DNA from: an uncultured Leptospiraceae bacterium
GTDB taxonomy: Bacteria; Spirochaetota; Leptospiria; Leptospirales; Leptospiraceae
Direction of reading: 5' to 3'
Assembly: GCA_937924465.1 (NCBI GenBank)
Contig: CALDSP010000122.1
Location: 1-16,268, forward strand
DNA length: 16,268 bases
Shown: positions 1 to 5,928 of the stretch, piece after piece
Position numbering within the stretch: position 1 is the first letter of the stretch
How the letters are laid out: every line of letters starts with the position of its first letter
Made by a program: the position numbers and the translations under genes
Notes under the pieces: generated by a model
Told to the model about the DNA's origin: nothing
The model's database searches: none
What the model saw: the letters and a program-made list of their open reading frames with translations, nothing else

Positions 1-415
1 AAAAGGGAATTGCCATGGTATAACACTGAATCAAACCAGCCGTTGTGTGCTCATACATTCCAGAGGTTACCCAAACAAAAAAGTTTGTTACAAGAAAAAA
101 GAGTATAGAACCAGAAACAGAAAAACCAAGCACAGACCAAGCCTTCACTTGTCCACGAAGTTTCCACCCTGCTATAGCCATAAGAAGAACTAAAGAATAA
201 ATTACAGGTTGTAAAGCATGAAATCCAATAAAAATATCTCCAATGAACCAAGCTAAAAGAGGAACCCAAAGAGAATCTCTTTTATAAGTAAAATGAGCTC
301 CTGAAAAAAGGGCAATTGCCATAAGTGGAGAAAAATTGGGAGGATGAGGTAAAAAACGAGTCACTACACCGACTATAACAAAAATGGAACAAATAACAAA
401 ACGAGAGTTCAACAT
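1..415 (-). CDS. DUF6580-type integral membrane protein, 3' end outside window
   Basis: I read this frame directly; it has no stop before the left edge, so the C-terminus is missing. The 138 visible residues are strongly hydrophobic, with about four membrane segments. They carry marks I associate with the DUF6580 putative transport family: RFLPHPPNFSPLMAIALFSG near residues 20-39, a short GD-x4-GFHAL motif near 59-68, and FFLVTNFFVWVTSGMY near 106-121 followed by a CY-x3-IPF segment. The family is usually about 170-180 residues, so roughly 40 are cut off. The ATG at 413-415 has a good ribosome binding site (GAGGAG, + strand 421-427 as its complement) six bases upstream. The family resembles small vitamin/ECF-type transport subunits, but its substrate is not known to me. 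The gene is divergent from mazG across a 76-bp gap. Confidence 0.75.
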   Translation of the reverse strand, partial: MLNSRFVICSIFVIVGVVTRFLPHPPNFSPLMAIALFSGAHFTYKRDSLWVPLLAWFIGDIFIGFHALQPVIYSLVLLMAIAGWKLRGQVKAWSVLGFSVSGSILFFLVTNFFVWVTSGMYEHTTAGLIQCYTMAIPF

Positions 416-452
416 TAATATCTCCTCATTTATCTTTTTAAAATTAAGCTAA

Positions 453-473
453 ATAGAGTGACTTATAGAGTCA
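453..473. promoter_or_regulatory. Repeat cluster in the divergent mazG/DUF6580 promoter gap
   Basis: The 76-bp divergent gap holds a direct repeat ATAGAGT (453-459 and 465-471, 12-bp period). Overlapping it is an inverted repeat, TGACT-TATAG-AGTCA (459-473). The minus strand also reads TTGACT at 474-469, a fair -35 box for the leftward gene, but I see no convincing -10 at 16-18 bp. Its place between divergent starts fits an operator. The repeats are short and could be chance in AT-rich DNA. Confidence 0.25.
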
Positions 474-491
474 AGAGAATATTTTTGCATT

Positions 492-1307
492 ATGAAAGAA
501 ATTCAAAGAGTTTTAGAAATCATGTCTACTTTACGAGGAGAAAATGGTTGCAATTGGGATAAAGAACAAACACATGAATCCCTCATTCCTCATTTAATAG
601 AAGAAACTTACGAAGTTATAGATGCTTTATATTTTCCAAATAAGGAAAACCTCAAAGAAGAGTTAGGAGATTTGCTTTTTCAAATTATTTTTCACTGTCA
701 AATTGCAAAAGAAGAAAAAAAGTTTACTTTTGAAGATGTAGCGAAGACGTTGGGTGACAAACTTATATTTCGACATCCTCATATTTTTGAAAACCAAAAA
801 AATTTAAGTGCAGAAGAAGTTTTAAAGAATTGGGAACAACTAAAAACTAAAGAAAAAGAGAAGAAAGGAATTTTTCAAGAATCTATTTTAGATGGAATTC
901 CTAAAACTTTTCCTTCTTTACAAAGAGCAGAAAAACTCCAAAGCAAAGCTGCTAAGATAGGTTTTGATTGGTCTAGCCCTCAAGAAATCGTAGAAAAAAT
1001 TTACGAAGAGTTAGAAGAACTCAATGAAGAGTTAGGCAATCCTCAGCAGTCAAAGGAAAGGATCTTTGAAGAATTAGGTGATGTGCTTTTTTCTGTTGTG
1101 AATTTGGCTCGGTTTTTAGACATATCTCCTGAGTTAGCTTTACGTTATGCGAATGAAAAATTTGAATCTCGTTTTCGAAAAATGGAAAATTTAGCAAAAG
1201 AAAAAAATCAAAATTTACAAACTTTGAATCTAGAAGAAATGGAGGAGTTATGGAAAATATCCAAAGAACAAGAGAAACAATCTATCCCAACGAATGGAAC
1301 ATTTTAG
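492..1307 (+). CDS. mazG: MazG nucleoside triphosphate pyrophosphohydrolase (two-domain)
   Basis: MazG hydrolyses (d)NTPs to the monophosphate and pyrophosphate in the cytoplasm. It cleans up non-canonical nucleotides and, in E. coli, lowers ppGpp-linked stress. The protein has 271 residues, close to E. coli MazG (263). Both tandem MazG folds are visible. The N-terminal one has the metal-binding EExxE (37-41) and EExxD (56-60) pair. The C-terminal one has EExxE (172-176) and EExxD (193-197), followed by the family signature around ALRYANEKFESRFRKME (216-232). The inter-domain segment RHPHIFE (94-100) is also typical. The start codon at 492 has only a weak purine-rich stretch upstream and no clear Shine-Dalgarno. 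The last 58 bases are shared with the next gene. No mazEF toxin-antitoxin genes are nearby, so this is a stand-alone housecleaning enzyme. Confidence 0.93.
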   Translation: MKEIQRVLEIMSTLRGENGCNWDKEQTHESLIPHLIEETYEVIDALYFPNKENLKEELGDLLFQIIFHCQIAKEEKKFTFEDVAKTLGDKLIFRHPHIFENQKNLSAEEVLKNWEQLKTKEKEKKGIFQESILDGIPKTFPSLQRAEKLQSKAAKIGFDWSSPQEIVEKIYEELEELNEELGNPQQSKERIFEELGDVLFSVVNLARFLDISPELALRYANEKFESRFRKMENLAKEKNQNLQTLNLEEMEELWKISKEQEKQSIPTNGTF

Positions 1308-1636
1308 AAAACTTATCAAAAAACTTACAAGAATTACTTTTAGAAATTTTTTCATTAGAAGAATTGAATACAGAAACTTCTCCCTTTCGCTATAAATTTA
1401 CTCATAAAAATAATGAATATGAATTTATCATTTCTTCTATGGGTTCTTTTACAATCCGTCCTATTATGAATACTACAAAAAGAAAAAACTCACCAATTTT
1501 TTATTTAAGTGTAAGCAAATATGCAGGTAAGTTTTTATGGGAAGATGAAAAACAAGAGATTGTACAATTAGAAAAAGAAAATTTAAAAAAACTTATCCTT
1601 CTTTCAATAGAAAGATACGAAACAACTCTAAGCTAA
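1250..1636 (+). CDS. Unknown 128-aa protein translationally coupled to mazG
   Basis: I do not recognise this protein. It has 128 residues, is rich in Lys, Glu, Asn and Ile, and has no signal peptide, membrane segment or cysteine. An N-terminal helix (about 16-42) precedes a probable beta-rich middle (YKFTHKNNEYEFII, then GSFTIRPI) and a C-terminal helix (about 103-125), so it looks like a small soluble alpha/beta protein. Its ATG lies 58 bases inside the end of mazG in another frame. This start is supported by a strong GGAGGAG ribosome binding site at 1241-1247 and by the lack of another ATG before residue 64. Such an overlap implies translation coupled to mazG. The TAA stop (1634-1636) overlaps the stop of the convergent lipoprotein gene. 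Confidence 0.7.
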   Translation: MENIQRTRETIYPNEWNILENLSKNLQELLLEIFSLEELNTETSPFRYKFTHKNNEYEFIISSMGSFTIRPIMNTTKRKNSPIFYLSVSKYAGKFLWEDEKQEIVQLEKENLKKLILLSIERYETTLS

Positions 1637-2373
1637 GTTCCGGGAATCACTTTAGAAGAATTGCATTTTAGAGTACCTTGGATAAGAACTTGGGTTCCAC
1701 CTGTTGTAATAACTAAACACTTTTGGTTATCTCTTGTAAAACATTTGGTACCTGTTACAATTGTAGTGCAATTTATGTTATCTGAAGTATAACACTCTAT
1801 AGGAGGAGAAGTGGATGTAGACTCTCCTTTTTGAAAAAAACCATTTAAACGAATTTTTAAATTAAAGAAAGAAAGAGTTTGAGCTGAAGTAGTAGATTCA
1901 TCTATATAACCAATTCCCAAACCACCAAGTCCCCACTCCACCGTACCCTGTTTTCCACTTACAGTATTATTAAAAACCCCACCAGTAAAGGTAAATCCTT
2001 GTTGTTGATCAATAGAACCTTGGGCTTGATTCGGATCATACAAGAAACGCATAGCTAAGCTTTCTCCTGTTAGTTTCATAAAAAGTTGCATCACAACGGT
2101 AAACCTTCCTGTACCTGTAGTAGTGGTTCCTGTGGTTCCAGTAGTACCTGTGCCTACAGTACCAGCGGCAACGCCTGTTGCGGGGCTTGCAACTCCACAA
2201 TTTGGACTTAAGTCTTGATCAATCTCTCTATCATAAAAAAATATAAGATACTCCTCAGGTGTTAAGATAGCAAGAGCTTGAGGAAGATCAATTTTGATTT
2301 TATTTTCTTCTTTAGTATTGCACCCAACGTATTGAATAAGTATTATAAAAATAAAAATTCTAAAATATCTCAT
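1633..2373 (-). CDS. Predicted lipoprotein with Gly/Thr linker and paired-cysteine repeats
   Basis: A 246-residue exported protein that I cannot assign to a family. A short basic N-terminus and hydrophobic stretch (5-16) end in YVGC, so Cys18 is the likely lipidated residue; with Gly at -1 the cleavage site fits the lipobox rule. After a short region (21-57) comes a low-complexity Gly/Thr linker (about 67-89), then a probable beta-rich domain (90-185). Near the C-terminus are two copies of a cysteine unit, C-[YF]-T-x-D-N-x2-C, at 194-202 and 211-219, plus one more Cys at 237. The gene ends a four-gene operon: its ATG overlaps the ComFB-domain stop as ATGA, and AAGGAGG lies four bases upstream. 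Outer-membrane anchoring is inferred from lipidation alone. Confidence 0.75.
   Translation of the reverse strand: MRYFRIFIFIILIQYVGCNTKEENKIKIDLPQALAILTPEEYLIFFYDREIDQDLSPNCGVASPATGVAAGTVGTGTTGTTGTTTTGTGRFTVVMQLFMKLTGESLAMRFLYDPNQAQGSIDQQQGFTFTGGVFNNTVSGKQGTVEWGLGGLGIGYIDESTTSAQTLSFFNLKIRLNGFFQKGESTSTSPPIECYTSDNINCTTIVTGTKCFTRDNQKCLVITTGGTQVLIQGTLKCNSSKVIPGT
2107..2175 (-). repeat. Low-complexity Gly/Thr coding repeat
   Basis: An imprecise tandem of ACT/ACC/ACA and GGT/GGA/GGC codons encodes a Gly/Thr tract (residues 67-89) of the lipoprotein. On the + strand it reads as repeated units related to CCTGTAGT and CCTGTGGTT. The tract probably forms a flexible linker between the lipid anchor and the folded domain, and may vary in length between strains by slippage. 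Confidence 0.6.
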
Positions 2374-2669
2374 TTTTCCTCCTTTCGAATATGAATAGGA
2401 TTTCTTTTTACTCTTTCCATAGCAATATAAATCGCATTTCGAATTTCATCAGTAGATAGTTTTATAGCTGGAACTTGATCTTTTTTTATGTAAATAGGAG
2501 GAAGTTGATTGATAGCACATCCAAAAACATCTTGAATAGAAATTTGTTCCCATCCCCAATTTGGATTTTCTTGGATAACTTTTTTTAATTCCATGCGTAA
2601 ATCTTCCTCTACAGAGTTAACAATTTCCCGAGTCCAGTCATTTAGTTTTATAATATTTTTTTCATTCAT
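2370..2669 (-). CDS. ComFB-domain protein
   Basis: A 99-residue soluble protein. The segment DVFGCAINQLPPIYI (47-61) matches the core of the late-competence ComFB domain (typically DV-x-ALNxLPPxY). The preceding helix (about 10-33) and the following helix (about 71-86) fit the same small fold. ComFB-domain proteins of cyanobacteria and Bacillus have been described as cyclic-dinucleotide receptors, so a signalling role is plausible; it is not shown here. Only one cysteine (Cys51) is present, so the zinc-binding cysteines of B. subtilis ComFB are not conserved. No competence gene is nearby. Both ends form ATGA overlaps with neighbouring genes (2666-2669 and 2370-2373), which implies coupled translation within the ParA operon. 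Confidence 0.72.
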   Translation of the reverse strand: MNEKNIIKLNDWTREIVNSVEEDLRMELKKVIQENPNWGWEQISIQDVFGCAINQLPPIYIKKDQVPAIKLSTDEIRNAIYIAMERVKRNPIHIRKEEK

Positions 2670-3217
2670 AAATCGGAATCTTCTAAAATACCTAGTTTAC
2701 GAACATTTTTTAACTCATTTAACCATATTAGAATGCTTTCCCTCGAATGTCCAATGCTTAAAGTTTTTACACCTTTCGATTTTTTTTGAGTTAAACTAGC
2801 CAGTAAACTAAGAAGCTTTTTTTCTTCTTCTTTTAAACCTTCTATAATTTTGACACCTTCAGTTTCTTTTACCTTGGTAAGTTTTTCTAAAATTTTTTGT
2901 AATTCATTTCTTTTTTGTTTTACAGATTCCAAATAAGTTTTAAGGTTTTTATAATATTTTTCCCACTGCGCTTTGGAAGACTTCAAAGTTGGCTTTTTCA
3001 CTTTCAACTTACCTAAAAGATATTCTGTAAATGGTTTGTTTTCAAGAGAGACATTTTGAATCAGTTCTTCCGTTTTTGAAATAATTTCCACTCTCTCCAA
3101 TCCATCTGAAATAAGTTGAAGTTGTAGGCTAATTTTTTTTAAATCATGGCTACTTAGTTTTTCTAGAGGTTGCTTAGAAAGATAAACTAATTTTTTTCTT
3201 AATTCGCTAGAATTCAT
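2666..3217 (-). CDS. Unknown coiled-coil protein of the ParA cassette
   Basis: I do not recognise the family. With the ATG at 3217 the protein has 183 residues, is very rich in Lys, Leu and Glu, and has no cysteine, signal peptide or membrane segment. Long helices are evident, notably about 90-145, where heptad-like Leu/Ile spacing suggests a coiled coil. A longer reading starts with TTG at 3229, but the ATG at 3217 overlaps the ParA TGA stop as ATGA, the same arrangement as the two downstream junctions, so I prefer it. Its place directly after an orphan parA, where a parB or other adaptor gene often lies, makes it a candidate partner of the ATPase. No ParB-type helix-turn-helix is visible. 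Confidence 0.72.
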   Translation of the reverse strand: MNSSELRKKLVYLSKQPLEKLSSHDLKKISLQLQLISDGLERVEIISKTEELIQNVSLENKPFTEYLLGKLKVKKPTLKSSKAQWEKYYKNLKTYLESVKQKRNELQKILEKLTKVKETEGVKIIEGLKEEEKKLLSLLASLTQKKSKGVKTLSIGHSRESILIWLNELKNVRKLGILEDSDL

Positions 3218-4209
3218 TCTTCTACCCAATTTGCTATTTTTTTGATCATCATTTCTAATTGAATTCTGGCAGGCTCCGTAGCTTGATAATCCACTATAGG
3301 CCTAAGTGATTCAATAGATTTGCTTACGCTTGCCAGCCTCTGTAAACCAACCCAAATTTCCGCTTTAGTTAGTAAATCGCTGTAATTTGGATTTCTTTTC
3401 CATAATCCCAAACTTTTATTCAGTATTCTTATGTGTCGATTGAAAACATGCTCTTTAGAATTCCACAAAGTAGGAACAATAGCACGAATAATTTTATCTT
3501 TATGCTGGAATTTTTCTTTTAAAATTCTCACTTGCATGAGTAACCAATTGATTCCATTCGTAGAAAGCCAGTCTGGAATTACCGGAATAATAATATTTTG
3601 ACAAAAATATAGGGCTATCTCAGTCATTGTGTAAATGTTAGGAGGACAGTCAACTATAATAAAATCGTAATACTTTTTTATAAACTCACCTACTCTATCT
3701 AGCAATTCATAATAATAAATTGTAGAACTAATAGAAGGAATTTTGACTCTACCTTCTTCATCATAACGAATTTCTTTTTCAAAATTGTTTAAACTATAAT
3801 GTGCAGGAATAATATGAAGGTTAGGCCAATATGTGTCTGAATCTACATAAATTCCTTTTCCATCTTCATAAAATTTTTTTTCTTTTGAAAATACAGGAGT
3901 TCTTTCTTCGGAGGAAAATTGTCCTAGAATGTCAGATTCATCAATTTTAGTCATATTTCCTTTTAAGATTCGAGTCATAATTCCATAAAGACTCTTTTCT
4001 GGTTTTAAAAAAATTTCTTTTTTCCAGTATTCTCCAAGCATGAATACAGATGCATTTGACTGCGGATCGGCATCTATTAGAAGAACTCGAAAATTGCGAT
4101 CTAGTTTTTTAGAATAAGTATTGGCTAATCCCGCTGCAAAATTTACAGAAAGAGTAGTTTTCCCTACACCTCCCTTAAAATTTAGTATGCAAATCCCACA
4201 AGCTGGCAT
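3214..4209 (-). CDS. ParA/MinD-type deviant Walker ATPase
   Basis: A 331-residue cytoplasmic P-loop ATPase of the ParA/MinD (SIMIBI) class. The deviant Walker A box KGGVGKTT (12-19) has the signature lysine (Lys12) and the P-loop Lys17. The Walker A' segment LLIDADPQSNAS (43-54) has Asp46, and Walker B FIIVDCPPN (183-191) has Asp187. All the motifs expected for ATP-dependent dimerisation are present. It is longer than Soj (about 255 residues), mainly through an insertion around 60-160 between Walker A' and Walker B. No C-terminal amphipathic MinD helix is obvious. The ATG at 4209 follows an AAGGAG box. ParA proteins position DNA or protein cargo along the nucleoid or cell. There is no parB nearby, so this orphan probably serves a non-chromosomal cargo set by its operon partners. 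I give no symbol because orthology to parA proper is not established. Confidence 0.88.
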   Translation of the reverse strand: MPACGICILNFKGGVGKTTLSVNFAAGLANTYSKKLDRNFRVLLIDADPQSNASVFMLGEYWKKEIFLKPEKSLYGIMTRILKGNMTKIDESDILGQFSSEERTPVFSKEKKFYEDGKGIYVDSDTYWPNLHIIPAHYSLNNFEKEIRYDEEGRVKIPSISSTIYYYELLDRVGEFIKKYYDFIIVDCPPNIYTMTEIALYFCQNIIIPVIPDWLSTNGINWLLMQVRILKEKFQHKDKIIRAIVPTLWNSKEHVFNRHIRILNKSLGLWKRNPNYSDLLTKAEIWVGLQRLASVSKSIESLRPIVDYQATEPARIQLEMMIKKIANWVEE

Positions 4210-4230
4210 TTTAACTCCTTGTTTTAATAA

Positions 4231-4259
4231 CTTGTAAAGAATTTTATATTTTTGGTCAA
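4231..4259 (-). promoter_or_regulatory. Candidate sigma-70 promoter of the ParA cassette
   Basis: On the minus strand TTGACC (4259-4254) is followed, after exactly 17 bases, by TACAAG (4236-4231). The -35 matches the consensus at five of six positions and the -10 at four. It lies 22 bases upstream of the ParA start codon, leaving a short leader with the AAGGAG site (4220-4215). It is the only good candidate for the four-gene operon that I found in this gap. Confidence 0.4.
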
Positions 4260-4325
4260 ACTACTTTTTACACTTTTTAGATTTTTTAATGTGTTTAAAA
4301 AAACAAATTTATTTCACTAATAAAG

Positions 4326-4358
4326 TTTATAAATTGAGAAGAAGAGGTAATTTATAAA
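4326..4358. repeat. Perfect 10-bp inverted repeat in the ParA/Rpn gap
   Basis: TTTATAAATT (4326-4335) and its exact complement AATTTATAAA (4349-4358) flank a 13-base purine-rich spacer. Each arm also holds the 8-bp palindrome TTTATAAA, so the unit can be read as two identical symmetric sites 25 bp apart. It lies upstream of both the ParA cassette (-) and the Rpn-family gene (+). It could be an operator or binding-site pair. The all-AT arms make chance a real alternative. Confidence 0.4.
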
Positions 4359-4419
4359 AAATTCGTTTTTCCTTTAAGTTTTCATTTGCTATTTTTCTTG
4401 GACTTTTTAAACTCAAACT

Positions 4420-5304
4420 ATGTTTGAATCTAAAAAGCCAAAATATATAAATCCATATACTACTTTGGTTTTAAACGTCTTTTTGGTCAAGAAGCTCACA
4501 AAGACTTACTCATTGATTTTTTAAATCAACTTCTCCCACCCGAACACCAAATCCAAGAATTAAATTTCAGAAACACTGAAAACGTGCCCCTTTTTCCGTT
4601 TTTGAGACGTGCTATATTTGACATTTATTGTAAAGGAGCAAATGGTGAATATTTTATTATTGAAATGCAAAAAGAAAAATTAGAGTATTTCAAAGACCGT
4701 CTTATTTGCTGTTACTTTTCCAGTTCAAGAAGAGGCAGAAAAAGGCAGAGAATGGAATTTTCAGTTACCTACCATTTACTTTATTGGAATTTTAGATTTT
4801 GAATACAATGAAGAAGAAGAAAAAAGAAAATTCATACGTCACGTGCAATTAAAGGATCAGGATTGTGAAGTGCTTTACAAGAAACTTCATTTTAAATTTT
4901 TACAAATGCCTCTTTTTAACAAAACCGAAAATGAGTTAGAAACTCATTTTGATAAATGGTGTTACTTTTTAAAAAATTTAGAATCTTTTGAAGAAATTCC
5001 TGCTATTTTAAAAGAGCCAATTTTTGAAAAAGCCTTTCATATTTCAGAAGTAGGGGCAATGAGTAGTGAAGAATACAAAATTTATAAAGAGAATTTACTC
5101 GCCTATTGGGAAAGTAAAGGAATGATAGATACAGCCAAAAAAGAAAGTTTTGAAGAAGGATATGGTCAAGGATATGAAAAGGGACAAAAAGAAGAAGCTT
5201 TAAAAATTGCAAAAAATTTACTTAGTTTAGGTTTAAGCATAGAAGAAGTTCAAAAAGTCACTGGAATTTCCAAAGAAGAACTTGATGAACTTCTCAATAG
5301 TTAA
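4420..5304 (+). pseudogene. Rpn / PD-(D/E)XK nuclease-family transposase, two frameshifts
   Basis: Three segments join into one protein of about 294 residues, the normal length of this family. Frame A runs from ATG 4420 (MFESKKPKYINPYT). The frame changes near 4458-4462, where a base is missing from the expected YTDFGFKRLFGQ motif. Frame B runs to about 4701-4713 and holds the nuclease core: FDIY (the likely catalytic Asp), FIIEMQ (Glu and Gln) and YFKDR. The original frame then resumes from about 4711 to the TAA at 5302-5304. The C-terminus has the charged EEGYGQGYEKGQKEE hinge and the terminal helix pair (SIEEVQKVTGISKEELDELL) typical of Rpn proteins. Rpn proteins promote RecA-independent recombination by DNA cleavage. 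No other stop interrupts it and the active-site residues remain, so the decay is recent, or the shifts are sequencing errors or recoding. No clear ribosome binding site precedes the ATG. Confidence 0.8.
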
Positions 5305-5316
5305 AAATTTATTTTT

Positions 5317-5916
5317 TTACTTAGGAACTGCATTTGTAAAAAAATCTGGAGTTGCAGATAACACACCTTCTTTACTTCGCAATTCATTTGCTAGTTGAAT
5401 CGCTTCTATTCCTGCAACTGATTCAATCACAAAGGACGAGCCAAAAAGTTTTTTGACATACTTTAATTTGTTCTTTTCTGCCCATGCTTTTGCCTCTGAC
5501 TCTTCTTTTGTGTTGAGTTTTACAATTATGTTTCCACTAGGAACAATAAGTCCACTTTCATCTCCTGTAGTAGAAAGAGCAGGCAAAAATGCTCCTTGTT
5601 TTTTGACATCTTTTGGAACAATTCCTTTCGCAAGACTTTCTTTTAAGTTTGGATCACTCACTTTATGGAGTTTAATTTTTCCCTTAGTAAAACGAGTTTG
5701 AGCATTCTTATCAATCGACTGAATTGTGGAAGTATTTGTGCCTAATTCTACAATATAATCTTTTAGTATAAATGCCTTTCTTTGAATATCTCCATCGTAC
5801 CAAGTTATGACATCTCCTTCTGGAGGTTTAGAGTGAGTAACCTTTTTGTCGTTTGCTCCAATTGTCGTACACGAAAAAGCAAAAATTACAAATAAAATAA
5901 GAATTTGGATTTTCAT
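5317..5916 (-). CDS. Lipoprotein resembling a stand-alone subtilase propeptide (I9-like)
   Basis: A 199-residue predicted lipoprotein: the signal sequence ends in FAFSC, making Cys16 the lipidated residue. The N-terminal part (35-60, ITWYDGDIQRKAFI) resembles the region that begins pro-segments of bacterial subtilases. The C-terminal part (about 127-192) looks like an inhibitor-I9/fervidolysin-type propeptide: a VPSGNIIVKL strand, an acidic helix, FVIESVAG, an ANELRSKEGV helix, and the closing SATPDFFT. Such domains help fold and inhibit the protease they are normally fused to. Here the segment ends where a catalytic domain would begin. The gene lies 9 bp after the S8 protease, with an AGGAGGA ribosome binding site (5927-5921) that contains the protease stop codon. 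I infer that it chaperones or inhibits that protease in trans. The family assignment comes from pattern recognition, not a search. Confidence 0.68.
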   Translation of the reverse strand: MKIQILILFVIFAFSCTTIGANDKKVTHSKPPEGDVITWYDGDIQRKAFILKDYIVELGTNTSTIQSIDKNAQTRFTKGKIKLHKVSDPNLKESLAKGIVPKDVKKQGAFLPALSTTGDESGLIVPSGNIIVKLNTKEESEAKAWAEKNKLKYVKKLFGSSFVIESVAGIEAIQLANELRSKEGVLSATPDFFTNAVPK

Positions 5917-5920
5917 AGAG

Positions 5921-5928
5921 TCCTCCTA
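5921..5928 (-). promoter_or_regulatory. Stop codon embedded in a strong ribosome binding site
   Basis: The protease stop TAG (5928-5926) shares bases with AGGAGGA (5927-5921), which lies four bases before the ATG of the propeptide-like lipoprotein. Terminating ribosomes would sit on the next initiation site. This favours coupled and probably high expression of the second protein relative to the first. Confidence 0.6.

Noticed and set aside
492..1307. mazG as part of a MazEF toxin-antitoxin locus
   Set aside because: No mazE or mazF is present; the unknown 128-aa neighbour has no recognisable toxin or antitoxin motif.
3218..3229. A TTG start that would lengthen the coiled-coil gene by four codons
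   Set aside because: The ATG at 3217 gives the same ATGA overlap seen at the other two junctions of the operon.
3214..4209. Chromosomal parAB or a plasmid partition locus
   Set aside because: No ParB-like protein, replication initiator or iterons are visible nearby, although a distant parB cannot be excluded.
4584..5304. Two independent small genes (GTG starts at 4584 and 4843)
   Set aside because: Both frames continue upstream without a stop and join into one Rpn-family protein, so these starts are artefacts of the frameshifts.
5305..5316. A terminator between the convergent Rpn-family gene and the propeptide-like gene
   Set aside because: The gap is only 12 bases and no stem-loop spans it.
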